From an uncultured Pseudomonadota bacterium (lineage in GTDB: Bacteria; Pseudomonadota; Gammaproteobacteria; Burkholderiales; Rhodocyclaceae): a stretch of 64,000 bases of DNA. Location of the stretch: assembly GCA_903870055.1 (NCBI GenBank), contig CAIQBG010000015.1, forward strand, positions 1-64,000. The letters run 5' to 3'. How positions within the stretch are numbered: the stretch's first letter is position 1; each line of letters begins with the position of its first letter. The position numbers were made by a program, and so were the translations under genes. Under the pieces are notes generated by a model. It ran no database searches, was not told the DNA's origin, and saw nothing but the letters and a program-made list of their open reading frames with translations. This document shows positions 25,901 through 36,476 of this stretch, piece by piece.

Positions 25901-26091
25901 CCATTATCATGACCGCACTAATGGCAGGCTTAGGGCTTTTGCCGGCGGCGCTGTCACATGGGATTGGTTCGGAAACGCAACGCCCCTTCGCAGTGGTCAT
26001 TGTTGGCGGCATCATTTCTGCAACGATCTGCACCCTCTTCCTGCTGCCGGTTCTTTTCTCCAGATTGCTTAAGCGGGATAAACCAGTTTGA
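22960..26091 (+). CDS. Heavy-metal-type RND efflux pump, CzcA/CusA family
   Basis: 1043 residues with a GTG start at 22960 sharing one base with the adaptor's TAG. It starts MLRQLVNFAVSQRAFILLVF and has twelve membrane helices. Helix 4 carries AVDFGIIIDSAVVVVEALMV, matching the HME signature DFG-x-x-x-D-[GS]-A-V, closest to the divalent-cation (Zn/Co/Cd/Ni) CzcA group rather than monovalent CusA. It is a proton-metal antiporter forming the CBA complex with the two upstream proteins. No metal-sensing regulator is adjacent, so control is unknown. Confidence 0.9.
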   Translation: MLRQLVNFAVSQRAFILLVFAIMSIVGLRALKDLPIEAFPDVQDVQVQVITQVPGKAPEEVERSVTLPIEREMSGVPRVTQQRSVSITGLSVVTLIFSDGTQDRFARSQVLEKLQGITLPPGVTPTLAPLTTAVGEIFRYIIEAPPQTPLNEIRAIQDWLVRPALRRVPGVADVTSFGGTVKEIQVNADPILMRRYNVTLNQLSDALSANNESTGGGILRRGNEGLVLRSTGLYRNIEDIQSTVIRSMNGRAILVGDVAQVGIGDHPPAGSVSVALRNEDGQVIQKEGVVEGIVMMTKAENPAIVIEALREKINWLNEQEHLPAGVSLKPLYDRTELINHTVDTVTHNLLIGALLVVGVLIIFLRNWKVSLIVASLIPLTLLFVFIMMDLFKVSANLISLGAVDFGIIIDSAVVVVEALMVKMTLQTGPEYEHLGHNRPVWRLNALKNTVSTLASPILYSKAIIILAFIPIFTFQRVEGKIFSPVALTLSCALLGAILLTLTYVPTLLAYMADKGPLLEPHLEWMARLQHRYREKLEEMLATPRKVYIRTGGALLASLCLLPVVGTEFLPKLDEGNIWLTIMMPPSTHLEQTREVERSVREYMISYPETRKVITHVGRPDEGTDPKGPNNIEVLVDLAPRDDWRFSTKEELVRNMSEGLNSMPGVPTNFSQVIQDNVEESLSGVKGEIAVKIFGPDLNILQEKANHVAGILAGIQGAVEVAAIQVGGQTEVTVMPDRQRMARLGISIADVNRTFETAMGGFETTGFFEGDRRYDVTLRMAQDYRGSINDIANLSIQIPGVDGGSIPLGEIATIEVKQGASRIAREAGMRAVSIKANLSGRDQGGFVKEAQRKVKRDVGLPPGYTMTWGGQFENQQRAMARLKIIVPASLLAIFGLLFWMFRSYKIAAVILAIAPTTLIGGLIGLALSGMHLSISAAVGFIAVSGIAIQNGVIMVEEIVEMLRNGKPFQQAIREGAVLRMRPIIMTALMAGLGLLPAALSHGIGSETQRPFAVVIVGGIISATICTLFLLPVLFSRLLKRDKPV

Positions 26092-26102
26092 TTTAAAGCG
26101 CT

Positions 26103-26558
26103 TCAGCTAAGGGTGCTGCGCGATTTAATCAGTAGATTCAGATAGAACGAAGCCACTTCTTCCTTACGCTGATTGATCGATTTGAATTTCAGTTTGGCCA
26201 CACCGCGATCGGGTTTTGAACGCGATGGATTCACTGACTCAACGATCACTTCTGTATGCAATGTATCCCCTGGGCGTACTGGCATCGTCCAACGCACTTC
26301 ATCAATGCCTGGCGACCCCATGCTCGATGTCTGAAAAATTCCCAGTTGCATAAATAGCCGGAAGCTCAATGCAATCACATGAAAGCCACTAGCAATAAGG
26401 CCGCCATATATCGAATCGGATGCAGCCAGCGTATTCACATGAAAAGGCTGTGGATCGTAGGTCAGTGCAAAGCCGATAATTTCACTTTCGGTGATCGTGA
26501 CGCCCGGGCAAATAAACAGATCGCCCATCTTGAGGTCTTCCAGGTAGCGTGAATTCAT
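26103..26558 (-). CDS. MaoC-like hot-dog-fold hydratase/dehydratase
   Basis: 151 residues with the hot-dog-fold hydratase pattern GVTITESEIIGFALTYDPQP then FHVN, in which D-P-x-x-x-H supplies the catalytic pair. MaoC-like proteins hydrate enoyl-CoA thioesters; the actual substrate is not clear. It reads leftward, convergent with the metal pump (12 bp between stops). It has a short 5' region with AGATACT before the ATG. It stands alone rather than in a fatty-acid operon. Confidence 0.85.
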   Translation of the reverse strand: MNSRYLEDLKMGDLFICPGVTITESEIIGFALTYDPQPFHVNTLAASDSIYGGLIASGFHVIALSFRLFMQLGIFQTSSMGSPGIDEVRWTMPVRPGDTLHTEVIVESVNPSRSKPDRGVAKLKFKSINQRKEEVASFYLNLLIKSRSTLS

Positions 26559-26674
26559 AGTATCTCCATTTGTTTAGAGCCTAACGAATCTATGCCTAAA
26601 GCACAACCGTATGAAAATAGATCCTTAGCTGATGCGATAGAATGAGCACGCTAACCCGAACCTATTGAGAAGCT

Positions 26675-26857
26675 ATGGCCAGTCGAATTCGCCCCGAACC
26701 AGAATCACCCTGCGTGAACATTTGTCGCATGGATTCAGACAATCATTACTGTGTGGGGTGCTGGCGCACATTGGACGAGATTCGACTCTGGTCAACAATG
26801 AGCGCTGATGAGCGACATAAAGTACTCGGTGAGCTGGAAGAACGCTCACCGGTTTGA
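26675..26857 (+). CDS. DUF1289 protein, predicted Fe-S or zinc-binding
   Basis: 60 residues. The N-terminal half has the DUF1289 signature SPCVNICRMDSDNHYCVGCW, with four Cys in C-x3-C-x8-C-x2-C spacing, followed by R-T-L-D-E-I-x-x-W. The Cys set probably binds a metal. The function of this widespread small proteobacterial family is not established. It is convergent with the MerR-type regulator gene (15 bp between stops) and divergent from the MaoC gene. Confidence 0.85.
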   Translation: MASRIRPEPESPCVNICRMDSDNHYCVGCWRTLDEIRLWSTMSADERHKVLGELEERSPV

Positions 26858-26872
26858 AGCGGGTTTAGTAAT

Positions 26873-27817
26873 CTAGGCGACGGATCTGGACGTATCAACC
26901 TGACGCACATCGCGCCAGCTTTTGATCAGGGATTGGATATGGTCGAGATCAGATACCACCCGAATGCCATGCAGACGCTTTTCTTTACGATATAAAGCCT
27001 GACCGCCGGCCCACAGCTCAATGTTTTTATCCAGGCGTTCACGGAATTGATTCAAGTCACGAACGGCAACCTGCGATGGGTAAGCACCACTGAAAGACAG
27101 AGCGACCACGTCAAAATTGCCCTCTTGTGCATACTTGGCAATATCTGCGATTGGAAGACGGGTACCGAGCGAAAGGCAATTGGCACCTTCCGCAAGGCAA
27201 AGCGCTTCAACCATCAGAATACCTAGCTGATGCGCCTCATCCGGAAATGTAGTCAGAAGGATATTGGGGCGGTCATCTACGCCTTGCTGATTCTGAATGG
27301 CGTGCCGTAGAACATTCTGAACCTGCTCGGTATACAGATGCTCTTCCGGTATTGTTAACTCACCACGCACCCAAGCATCACCTACCGCCTTATTTAGCGG
27401 CGCAATCGTTTCGATAATGAAACGCCTCAGGCCTTCTCTGGCAAAAACATGGTTCAGCGCCTGTCGTAGCTCGGCACCTCGATGTAACCGCAATAGCTTG
27501 AGCAAAGACGCACATCGAACCGTTTGTTCGTGCGTCAAATGGCTTTGATTAATCGAATCAAGCATTTCATGTAGCTGCCCCAGATTCTTACCTAGCACTT
27601 TGCTCGGCCGGAATCCGTTATCCAACAGACGTCGGATCACTCTGAGTTGTTCCACTTGTGTGAAGGGGTAAAGGCGTTCCCCCAATTCATCACGCTCCGG
27701 CTTAGGAAACTGGTACCGTCGTTCCCATACACGCAAGGTCTCTTTCGCAAGCCCAGTGTCTCTTTCAACCTCGGCTATGCGCATCGGCAATTGCGAATCT
27801 TCGAAATCGAGCATCAT
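26873..27817 (-). CDS. MerR-family regulator with B12-binding domain, CarH/LitR-like photoreceptor candidate
   Basis: 314 residues (ATG at 27817 or the next codon). Residues 12-80 form a MerR winged helix (RIAEVERDTGLAKETLRVWE). Then come a helical-bundle cap and a cobalamin-binding Rossmann domain. The cap contains W149-x9-E159-H160 and the B12 domain E194-x-H196-x-x-G199, the two signatures of CarH proteins that bind adenosylcobalamin and release DNA in light. In such bacteria LitR/CarH represses genes for photoprotection, DNA photolyase or carotenoids in the dark. None of these are adjacent here, so targets are elsewhere or include its own promoter. A light-sensing role is inferred from the residues. 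Confidence 0.85.
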   Translation of the reverse strand: MMLDFEDSQLPMRIAEVERDTGLAKETLRVWERRYQFPKPERDELGERLYPFTQVEQLRVIRRLLDNGFRPSKVLGKNLGQLHEMLDSINQSHLTHEQTVRCASLLKLLRLHRGAELRQALNHVFAREGLRRFIIETIAPLNKAVGDAWVRGELTIPEEHLYTEQVQNVLRHAIQNQQGVDDRPNILLTTFPDEAHQLGILMVEALCLAEGANCLSLGTRLPIADIAKYAQEGNFDVVALSFSGAYPSQVAVRDLNQFRERLDKNIELWAGGQALYRKEKRLHGIRVVSDLDHIQSLIKSWRDVRQVDTSRSVA

Positions 27818-28114
27818 TTTGTTTAGGACAGTCTATTGACCGGAGTTCTTAATGTTGATATTCTAATCGAATATTAAATACATGTCCAGGACAAACAAGT
27901 GGATACGCAACAAGTAAAAAAAATGCCCAAGCGCTCTAGAGCAGTTTCAGAAACCTAGCTTATTACAATCTGCTCGCAGGAATCAACTTTGTGCGTACGC
28001 CGGTGCCAATGACTCATTTATCAGTTCAGGCCAATAAAGTTGGAACAACAAAATCTTCAGTGAATGGCAATACCGAAACGGTTAACAACTAAGGTTCACG
28101 TATGATCGATCCCC
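27818..28114. promoter_or_regulatory. Intergenic region upstream of the B12-MerR gene and earP
   Basis: 297 bp, AT-rich near the regulator. It holds two dyads: TGATATTC-TAATC-GAATATTA (27856-27876, one mismatch pair) and TGTCC-A-GGACA (27883-27893), plus a GGACA half-site at 27826-27830. These are candidate operators of the MerR-type regulator. The right half (27900-28110) contains only very short open frames with no recognisable product. Confidence 0.4.
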
Positions 28115-29233
28115 ATGATCGATCAGCCCCCCGCCGCATTACGTTGGGATATTTTTTGCAGAGTCATCGATAACTTCGGTGACGCTGGTGTTTGCTGGCG
28201 CCTGGCTGCAGATCTTGCATCACGCGGTGAACTTGTAAGACTTTATATAGATCAGCCCGAGATCCTTGCAGGACTCACCGGCAAATCCCTACCAGCCTCC
28301 TCTGTATCGATACATCACTGGCCTGAAGATCATCAAAGTTTCGCGCCGGACGATCTTGCTGATGTGGTCATAGAGGCATTTGCCTGCGATCCACCCAGTG
28401 CATACGTTCTGGCCATGTCAGACACTGACAGAAAAATTGCCTGGATTAATCTTGAATACCTATCGGCAGAAAAATGGGTGGAAACCCATCACCTGGTTGC
28501 TTCTCCAAACCCGCGCCACGCATTAACGAAATATTTCTACTTTCCTGGCTTCACTCCCGGAACCGGTGGACTAATACGCGAACTCGGTCTAATAGAAAAG
28601 CTAAAAAAACTGGAAGCCGCTCACCCTTCAACTGGCACATCACACTTACGGCTATTCCTGTTTAGCTATCAGCAACCTGCACTAGAGTGCTGGTTAGACA
28701 CATTGAACGCCAACGGAACTATCGGAACCTTAAGTGTTGCACCCTGCCCGGCTGAAGATCAGATAGAAAAGTGGATGAAGGCAGGTAATGCTCAAAAACA
28801 AGTCAAGGTAGAAAAATTAGCTTTTGTAGCGCAAGAAAAATTTGATGCAGTGCTATCTGGTTACGATTGGCTGTTTGTACGCGGTGAAGACTCCTTTGTG
28901 CGCGCACAATGGGCCGGCATGCCGCTGGTGTGGCACATCTACCCACAGGATGAAGATACGCATCTCCTGAAACTGCGGGCCTTTTATGACCTTTATCTGG
29001 ATCAGGGCGTATTAACTGCATCGCAGCGTTCTATTTACTGGCAATTTGTCCTAGCCTGGAATAATGAACCCAGCAACAGCGTGCCCGAAAAACTTGCAGA
29101 CCTATGGCCGCAGCTTGCGTCGATTTATCCCGCACTACTGGAAAATGCACAAGTTTGGCGCAGCCGCCTGATCAGACAGCCGGACCTCGTGTCACAACTC
29201 AGAGATTTCGTGAGCCATCTGGTAAAATGCTAG
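28115..29233 (+). CDS. earP: EF-P arginine rhamnosyltransferase EarP
   Basis: 372 residues. The N-terminal motif WDIFCRVIDNFGDAGVCWRL is diagnostic of EarP, including the conserved Asp residues used in catalysis. The C-terminal half has the nucleotide-sugar site (YDWLFVRGEDSFVRAQWAGM). The enzyme moves rhamnose from dTDP-rhamnose to Arg32 of elongation factor P, allowing it to rescue ribosomes stalled at polyproline. The efp gene lies 65 bp downstream on the same strand, the usual arrangement. dTDP-rhamnose synthesis genes are not in this window. Confidence 0.95.
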   Translation: MIDQPPAALRWDIFCRVIDNFGDAGVCWRLAADLASRGELVRLYIDQPEILAGLTGKSLPASSVSIHHWPEDHQSFAPDDLADVVIEAFACDPPSAYVLAMSDTDRKIAWINLEYLSAEKWVETHHLVASPNPRHALTKYFYFPGFTPGTGGLIRELGLIEKLKKLEAAHPSTGTSHLRLFLFSYQQPALECWLDTLNANGTIGTLSVAPCPAEDQIEKWMKAGNAQKQVKVEKLAFVAQEKFDAVLSGYDWLFVRGEDSFVRAQWAGMPLVWHIYPQDEDTHLLKLRAFYDLYLDQGVLTASQRSIYWQFVLAWNNEPSNSVPEKLADLWPQLASIYPALLENAQVWRSRLIRQPDLVSQLRDFVSHLVKC

Positions 29234-29298
29234 GTTTCGCGAGTTGGGCATTACGGCCGGCACGCCACCCGGTTTAACTTAAAGAAAGCACGAATAGC

Positions 29299-29859
29299 AT
29301 GAAGACAGCACAGGATTTACGCGTTGGTAACGTAATCATGGTCGGCACTGAGCCGCAGGTTATCCTGAAGGCCGAATACAACAAGTCGGGCCGCAATGCC
29401 GCTGTTGTCAAAATGAAAATGAAGAACCTGCTCACCGGCAGCGGTAGCGAGTCTGTTTATAAAGCAGATGAAAAGTTCGAAATTGTTGTTCTCGACCGTA
29501 AGGAAGTGACGTATTCCTACTTTGCCGATCCAATGTATGTCTTCATGGATGCCGAGTACAACCAGTACGAAGTTGAAGGCGAAAACATGACCGAGGCACT
29601 CAACTACCTCGACGATGGTATGCCTTGCGAAGTGGTTTTCTATGACGGCAAGGCTATCTCGGTAGAGCTGCCTACTTCAGTTGTTCGTGAAGTGGAATAC
29701 ACCGAGCCAGCCGTTAAGGGCGATACCTCAGGCAAAGTGATGAAACCAGCCCGTATCAAGCCAACCAACTTTGTCATCAACGTACCAGCGTTCGTTGAAA
29801 TCGGTGACAAGATTGAAATCGATACCCGTACACACGAGTACCGTTCACGCGTTAAATAA
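29299..29859 (+). CDS. efp: Translation elongation factor P
   Basis: 186 residues with KOW-like domain I, then two OB-like domains ending [13 protein letters not shown]. The loop that reaches the peptidyl-transferase centre reads [12 protein letters not shown], placing Arg at position 32, the residue rhamnosylated by EarP rather than the lysine used by the EpmA/B system. It relieves ribosome stalling on consecutive prolines. AAAGAAAG precedes the ATG. It is followed by a GC hairpin and a bidirectional terminator shared with typA. Confidence 0.97.
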   Translation: MKTAQDLRVGNVIMVGTEPQVILKAEYNKSGRNAAVVKMKMKNLLTGSGSESVYKADEKFEIVVLDRKEVTYSYFADPMYVFMDAEYNQYEVEGENMTEALNYLDDGMPCEVVFYDGKAISVELPTSVVREVEYTEPAVKGDTSGKVMKPARIKPTNFVINVPAFVEIGDKIEIDTRTHEYRSRVK

Positions 29860-29873
29860 TTAACGCTGGATCC

Positions 29874-29898
29874 GGGCGAACCATTGAAAGGTTCGCCC
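29874..29898 (+). other. 9-bp hairpin after efp
   Basis: GGGCGAACC-ATTGAAA-GGTTCGCCC, perfect stem. No T-run directly follows. It may protect the efp mRNA 3' end or assist the terminator just downstream. Confidence 0.5.
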
Positions 29899-29902
29899 CA
29901 AC

Positions 29903-29939
29903 AAAAAACCCGCCAGAAGTAAAATCAGGCGGGTTTTTT
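29903..29939. terminator. Bidirectional terminator between efp and typA
   Basis: AAAAAACCCGCC-(13 nt)-GGCGGGTTTTTT. The A6/T6 tails serve both converging transcripts. Confidence 0.85.
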
Positions 29940-29961
29940 GTTGTTAAGTATTATCTGAACA

Positions 29962-31800
<1,839 letters not shown>

Positions 31801-31847
31801 GTGTATTCAACCGGAAGTCAGAAAATGGGAACAACAAACAACGGAAA

Positions 31848-31868
31848 GCCTGCTGCGCCGCAGCAGGC
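31848..31868 (-). other. 9-bp hairpin in the typA leader
   Basis: GCCTGCTGC-GCC-GCAGCAGGC. On the minus strand it is followed by TTTCCG and lies between the likely typA promoter and its start codon. It may be a terminator of the upstream haemoglobin gene or an attenuator for typA. Confidence 0.5.
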
Positions 31869-31883
31869 CTAAATAATCTTTAA

Positions 31884-31889
31884 ATTATA
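31884..31889 (-). promoter_or_regulatory. Probable typA -10 box
   Basis: TATAAT on the minus strand, within CTATAATTTAAAG, about 84 bp before the typA ATG. A convincing -35 was not found (TTGGCC lies 19 bp upstream). Confidence 0.4.
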
Positions 31890-31925
31890 GCAAAAAGTCG
31901 TTGATTCTGGCCAACAATTTGGCGA

Positions 31926-32324
31926 TCAGACGTCCTTATTGCGCATCCAGTCCGCTGTTTTGAACAGCGCCCCAATGAGCGCCGTACGTGATTCGGCACT
32001 CAACGCAGACTTCTGCATCACATCTGACATGCAGGTCATCCACTGATCCCGCTCTGATTCACCGATAGAAAAAGGCAAATGCCTTGCACGCAAACGCGGA
32101 TGGCCGAATTTCTCTTCAAATAGCGGGGGACCGCCCAGCCAACCGGAAAGAAACCAGAACAGCTTATCCCGCGACGTACTCATATCCTGTGGGTGCATGG
32201 CACGGATGCCGGCAAAGCGTTCATCGAGCGCCATATGGTCATAGAAGTCATCGACCAGCGTACGCACGCCCTCCTCGCCACCTAAAAGTTCGTAGTAGCT
32301 TTGGTCTATGCGCGGGACAACCAT
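31926..32324 (-). CDS. Truncated haemoglobin, group II (trHbO/GlbO-like)
   Basis: 132 residues with the 2-over-2 globin pattern: SYYELLGGEEGVRTLVDDFY, a proximal region FGHPRLRARHLPF containing the F8-type His, and WMTCMSDVMQ with the conserved Trp of helix G. Group II proteins bind O2 and react with peroxide or nitric oxide. The N-terminus is short and complete. It reads leftward, divergent from mscL across about 60 bp. Its physiological role here is unknown. Confidence 0.9.
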   Translation of the reverse strand: MVVPRIDQSYYELLGGEEGVRTLVDDFYDHMALDERFAGIRAMHPQDMSTSRDKLFWFLSGWLGGPPLFEEKFGHPRLRARHLPFSIGESERDQWMTCMSDVMQKSALSAESRTALIGALFKTADWMRNKDV

Positions 32325-32383
32325 GGTCTTTCCTTTGTATGATTCGTTATTCGAACAATTTTACCGGTAGTAAAGGAAAACAG

Positions 32384-32836
32384 ATGCTTAAAGACTTTCT
32401 CAAATTTGCCGTACGCGGCAATGCCGTTGATATGGCTGTCGGTATTGTTATCGGTGCTGCCTTTGGCACGATTGTCACCAGCCTAGTTAATGATGTACTG
32501 ATGCCACCACTTGGACTCATGCTGGGCGGTTTGGATTTCTCCAGCCTCTTTATCGTACTCAAAGAAGGCGCGACACCTGGCCCGTATGCAACACCAGCAC
32601 TAGCCAAGGCCGCTGGTGCAGTAACGCTGAACTACGGTCTATTTGCCAATGCCATGGTCAGCTTCTTCATCATCGCTTTTGCCGTCTACTGGGTTGTTAA
32701 GGGATACAACAAAGCCGCTGACAAACTCATTCCCAAAGAGGATGCAGCGCCAACAACCAAAGAATGTCCGGAATGCTGTACAGCCGTACCTCTTGCAGCT
32801 AAACGCTGCCCGGCGTGTACATCAACGCTTGGGTGA
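32384..32836 (+). CDS. mscL: Large-conductance mechanosensitive channel with zinc-ribbon tail
   Basis: 150 residues from the ATG at 32384, preceded by AAAGGAAAACAG. Residues 1-115 are standard Msc[21 protein letters not shown] (TM1) and a second helix [20 protein letters not shown]. The last 25 residues add Cys128, Cys131, Cys142 and Cys145 in CPEC...CPAC form, a likely zinc ribbon that replaces the usual charged C-terminal helix end. The channel releases solutes on hypo-osmotic shock. Its 3' end overlaps the convergent ygiQ stop by 15 bp, so the two mRNAs are complementary at their ends. Confidence 0.92.
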   Translation: MLKDFLKFAVRGNAVDMAVGIVIGAAFGTIVTSLVNDVLMPPLGLMLGGLDFSSLFIVLKEGATPGPYATPALAKAAGAVTLNYGLFANAMVSFFIIAFAVYWVVKGYNKAADKLIPKEDAAPTTKECPECCTAVPLAAKRCPACTSTLG

Positions 32837-35113
32837 TCCTTTGGCCGCAGGTTTTGCGGTGCGTCTAGCCGATGGGGCTCCCGAGGGAGTCCCTTTTCTT
32901 TGGGGGCTTGCCGTAACACCGGCAGCCAAACGGGCACCAGGTCGCATCAAGCCCGAACGTGGCGTTGCGCTTGGCGGCGAGGCAAAGGATCGCGTAGTAC
33001 GCTCCCCTTCCCCTTTGGGTTGCCAGGCAGGAATCAGTTGCTTCTTGCCGTTGCCGATCAGGTCAGCACGACCCATAGCATTCAGTGCTTCACGCAACAT
33101 CGGCCAGTTAGCCGGATCGTGATAGCGCAAAAATGCCTTGTGTAGTCGACGGCGACGCCCTTCGCGGACAACCTCGACATCTTCACCGCCACCCTTCAAA
33201 CCGCGTAACGGGTTCTTTTTAGAGTGATACATCGTGGTGGCAAGAGCCATCGGCGTCGGCAGGAATGTCTGCACTTGGTCCAGTCGGAAGTTATTTCGCT
33301 TCAGCCAGAGCGCCAGATTCAGCATATCTTCATCGCTGGTGCCCGGGTGTGCGGCAATGAAGTACGGAATCAGATACTGCTCTTTACCAGCCGCTTTGGA
33401 GGCCGCTTCAAATAGCTGCTTGAAACGATCGTAGGCACCCATTCCCGGCTTCATCATCTTCGAAAGCGGGCCAGTTTCTGTATGCTCTGGCGCAATCTTG
33501 AGGTAGCCACCTACGTGATGCGTGACCAGTTCCTTAATGTATTCCGGTGAACGTACCGCCAGGTCATAACGCAAGCCAGAGCCCACCAGAATTTTTTTAA
33601 TGCCCGGCAAGGCACGTGCTTTTCGATACAACTGAATCAGCGGGCCATGATCGGTATTGAGGTTGTCGCAGATGTCCGGATAAACGCAAGACAGCTTTCG
33701 GCAGGAGGCCTCAATCTTGGGGTCTTTACAGGTCAGCTGATACATATTGGCCGTTGGGCCGCCTACATCGGAAATGATGCCCGTAAACCCCGGGGTCTTG
33801 TCGCGGATTGCCTCGATCTCTTTGAGAATCGAGTCTTCCGAACGGCTCTGGATGATGCGACCTTCGTGTTCGGTAATCGAACAGAAGGTACAACCACCGA
33901 AACAGCCCCGCATGATGTTCACGGAGAACCGGATCATTTCCCAGGCCGGAATTTTGGCATCACCATACGACGGATGTGGCGCACGCGCGTACGGCAGATC
34001 GAATACCCCATCCATTTCCGGGGTAGTCAGCGGGATCGGTGGCGGATTCAGCCACACGTTACGTTCACCGTGAGCTTGAATCAACGGGCGTGCGTTGCCC
34101 GGATTGGATTCCAGATGGAATACACGGGAAGCATGGGCATAGAGCACCGGGTCTTCACTCACCTGCTCATAGGCAGGCAAACGAATGGCCGTGTGCTGAC
34201 GTGTTTTTTTATGGGCGGCGATCTGTTCCGATCGTTCAGCTCGCGGCATAAAGCTTATAGGCTTTGCCTCAGCGGTTAATCCAACAGAGGGTTTGCCATC
34301 CTTCGGGGTCGACGGGGTGCTGTCAGCCATCGCATAAGGATCGGTATGTTGCTCGATGCGCCCTGGCTTATCGATCTGGGTTGAATCAACCACCTGCCAG
34401 TCATCTCCCGGCAACCAGTTTTTAGGCGTCATGAACGCCGTGCCACGTACGTCGCGGATCTGGTTGGCCGCTTCGCCTTTGGCAATACGGTGTGCCACAT
34501 CGATCAATGCCCGTTCGGCATTACCAAAAATCAGCAGATCCGCTTTACTGTCAGGTAAGACAGAACGCCGAACCTTGTCGGACCAGTAATCGTAGTGAGC
34601 AATACGACGCAGGCTGGCTTCAATTGATCCAATGATCACCGTTGTATCTGGATAGGCTTCCCGTGCGCGCTGGCTATAAACCACCACAGCCCGATCCGGG
34701 CGTTTGTTCGGTTCCGCATTGGGCGTATAAGCATCATCTGAGCGGATCTTGCGGTCTGCCGTATAGCGGTTGACCATCGAATCCATGTTGCCGGCAGTGA
34801 TACCGAAGAACAGTTTGGGTTTGCCCAGACGTTGAAAATCCTTGGCCGAGTGCCAGTCCGGCTGACTGATGATCCCTACGCGAAAACCCTGCGCTTCCAA
34901 CAGTCGACCGACGAGGGCCATACCAAAACTCGGATGGTCGATATACGCATCACCGGTAACAAGAATAATGTCGCATTCATCCCAGCCTAACTGATCCATC
35001 TCTGCACGGGACATTGGCAGAAAAGGCGCCGTACCGAAGCGTTGCGCCCAGTATTTGCGGTAACTGAACAGCGGCTTAGGCGCCGCAGCGAGATCAATAG
35101 AGGTCATATTCAC
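32822..35113 (-). CDS. ygiQ: YgiQ-family radical SAM protein
   Basis: 763 residues. The N-terminal domain ([20 protein letters not shown]) is B12-domain-like. The radical SAM core has [19 protein letters not shown], whose three Cys bind the 4Fe-4S cluster and S-adenosylmethionine. The C-terminal tail after [11 protein letters not shown] is Lys/Arg/Pro-rich. The reaction of YgiQ proteins is not known. The start overlaps the radA stop by 4 bp, so it is likely co-transcribed with radA and alr. Confidence 0.9.
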   Translation of the reverse strand: MNMTSIDLAAAPKPLFSYRKYWAQRFGTAPFLPMSRAEMDQLGWDECDIILVTGDAYIDHPSFGMALVGRLLEAQGFRVGIISQPDWHSAKDFQRLGKPKLFFGITAGNMDSMVNRYTADRKIRSDDAYTPNAEPNKRPDRAVVVYSQRAREAYPDTTVIIGSIEASLRRIAHYDYWSDKVRRSVLPDSKADLLIFGNAERALIDVAHRIAKGEAANQIRDVRGTAFMTPKNWLPGDDWQVVDSTQIDKPGRIEQHTDPYAMADSTPSTPKDGKPSVGLTAEAKPISFMPRAERSEQIAAHKKTRQHTAIRLPAYEQVSEDPVLYAHASRVFHLESNPGNARPLIQAHGERNVWLNPPPIPLTTPEMDGVFDLPYARAPHPSYGDAKIPAWEMIRFSVNIMRGCFGGCTFCSITEHEGRIIQSRSEDSILKEIEAIRDKTPGFTGIISDVGGPTANMYQLTCKDPKIEASCRKLSCVYPDICDNLNTDHGPLIQLYRKARALPGIKKILVGSGLRYDLAVRSPEYIKELVTHHVGGYLKIAPEHTETGPLSKMMKPGMGAYDRFKQLFEAASKAAGKEQYLIPYFIAAHPGTSDEDMLNLALWLKRNNFRLDQVQTFLPTPMALATTMYHSKKNPLRGLKGGGEDVEVVREGRRRRLHKAFLRYHDPANWPMLREALNAMGRADLIGNGKKQLIPAWQPKGEGERTTRSFASPPSATPRSGLMRPGARLAAGVTASPQRKGTPSGAPSARRTAKPAAKGSPKR

Positions 35114-36474
35114 AGTCCGAAGGCCTTGCTGACGGCTTCATCAAGGCGCCGGACGGCAATCACTTCCAGACCGGGTATGGCAGATTTGGGGGCATTCGCG
35201 GCAGGAACAAGCGCCTGGGTGAAGCCTAGCTTAGCGGCTTCTTTCAAACGTTCCTGACCGCGTGGGCAGGGACGCAATTCTCCGGTGAGGCCGACCTCAC
35301 CAAAAACGCAGAGTTTGTCATTCAGCGGTTTGTTCTTGAACGAGGACAGAATCGAAAGGATCACGGCCAGGTCGGCTGCAGGTTCATTAATACGCACCCC
35401 ACCTACCGCATTCACATAGACATCCTGATCGCTGACCATGATCCCCACGTGACGATGCAATACAGCCAACAACATCGAAAGTCGTTGGGATTCTAAGCCC
35501 ACGGTTAAACGCTTCGGATGGCCGGCATTGGCCTGGTCGACCAGCGCCTGCACTTCAACAAGCAATGGGCGGGTGCCCTCTTGTGTCACCACAATAGAGG
35601 ATCCGGGTACCGGTTCAGGATGACGCGACAAGAACAATGCCGAAGGATTGGTCACGGCACGCAGGCCACGATCCGTCATGGCAAATACACCAAGCTCATT
35701 GACTGAGCCGTAACGGTTCTTAACAGCGCGCACCAGACGGAAGCTGGAATGAGAGTCGCCTTCAAAATAGAGCACCGTATCAACGATATGCTCCAGCACG
35801 CGGGGGCCTGCCAGGGTGCCATCTTTGGTCACATGGCCGACGAAGAGCAAGGTAATACCGCACTGCTTGGCAAAGCGTGTCAGTTGCGCAGCGCACTCAC
35901 GGACTTGGGCCACTGATCCCGGTGCAGAAGTCAGTGCATCAGACCAGAGTGTCTGAATCGAATCGATCACAGCGACCCGAGGCTGTCGTGCCTCTAAGGT
36001 CTTGAGGATCTTTTCCAGATTGATCTCGGCATACAGCGGCAGATCCGGTGCAGCGACTTCGAGTCGTTGGGCACGTAAAGCAATCTGCTCGGCCGACTCT
36101 TCACCACTCACGTAAAGCACCTGCGTCTTGGTTGAGAGCGCAGCGAGGCACTGGAGTAACAAGGTGCTCTTGCCAATACCGGGGTCGCCACCAATCAGCA
36201 CCACCCCACCTGATACCAGACCGCCGCCCAATACACGATCAAACTCGTCGATACCCGAGGTAAGCCGAGGGGCTTCTCTGGCTTCAACCTTGCCAAGCGT
36301 TTGCACCCCGCTCGCAGGCGCCAGACTGGCGAAACGATGTGCGGTGGCCGCAGGCTTTTCAGCAATAGTTTCTACCAGCGTGTTCCAGGCGTTACAGTCC
36401 GGACACTGACCTTGCCACTTGGGCTGGGTAGAGCCGCATTCAGTGCAGATATAAAGTGTTTTGGCTTTAGCCAT
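35110..36474 (-). CDS. radA: DNA repair protein RadA
   Basis: 454 residues with three domains: an N-terminal zinc finger ([18 protein letters not shown]), a RecA-like ATPase ([16 protein letters not shown], Walker A), the RadA-specific KNRYG motif ([12 protein letters not shown]), and a C-terminal Lon-like domain. It drives branch migration in recombinational repair. It begins 2 bp after the alr stop, reads leftward and overlaps ygiQ. Confidence 0.96.
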   Translation of the reverse strand: MAKAKTLYICTECGSTQPKWQGQCPDCNAWNTLVETIAEKPAATAHRFASLAPASGVQTLGKVEAREAPRLTSGIDEFDRVLGGGLVSGGVVLIGGDPGIGKSTLLLQCLAALSTKTQVLYVSGEESAEQIALRAQRLEVAAPDLPLYAEINLEKILKTLEARQPRVAVIDSIQTLWSDALTSAPGSVAQVRECAAQLTRFAKQCGITLLFVGHVTKDGTLAGPRVLEHIVDTVLYFEGDSHSSFRLVRAVKNRYGSVNELGVFAMTDRGLRAVTNPSALFLSRHPEPVPGSSIVVTQEGTRPLLVEVQALVDQANAGHPKRLTVGLESQRLSMLLAVLHRHVGIMVSDQDVYVNAVGGVRINEPAADLAVILSILSSFKNKPLNDKLCVFGEVGLTGELRPCPRGQERLKEAAKLGFTQALVPAANAPKSAIPGLEVIAVRRLDEAVSKAFGL

Positions 36475-36476
36475 GG

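Noticed and set aside
27900-28105. Short genes between the B12-MerR gene and earP
   Set aside because: Only fragments of about 19 and 33 codons with no recognisable product and poor starts.
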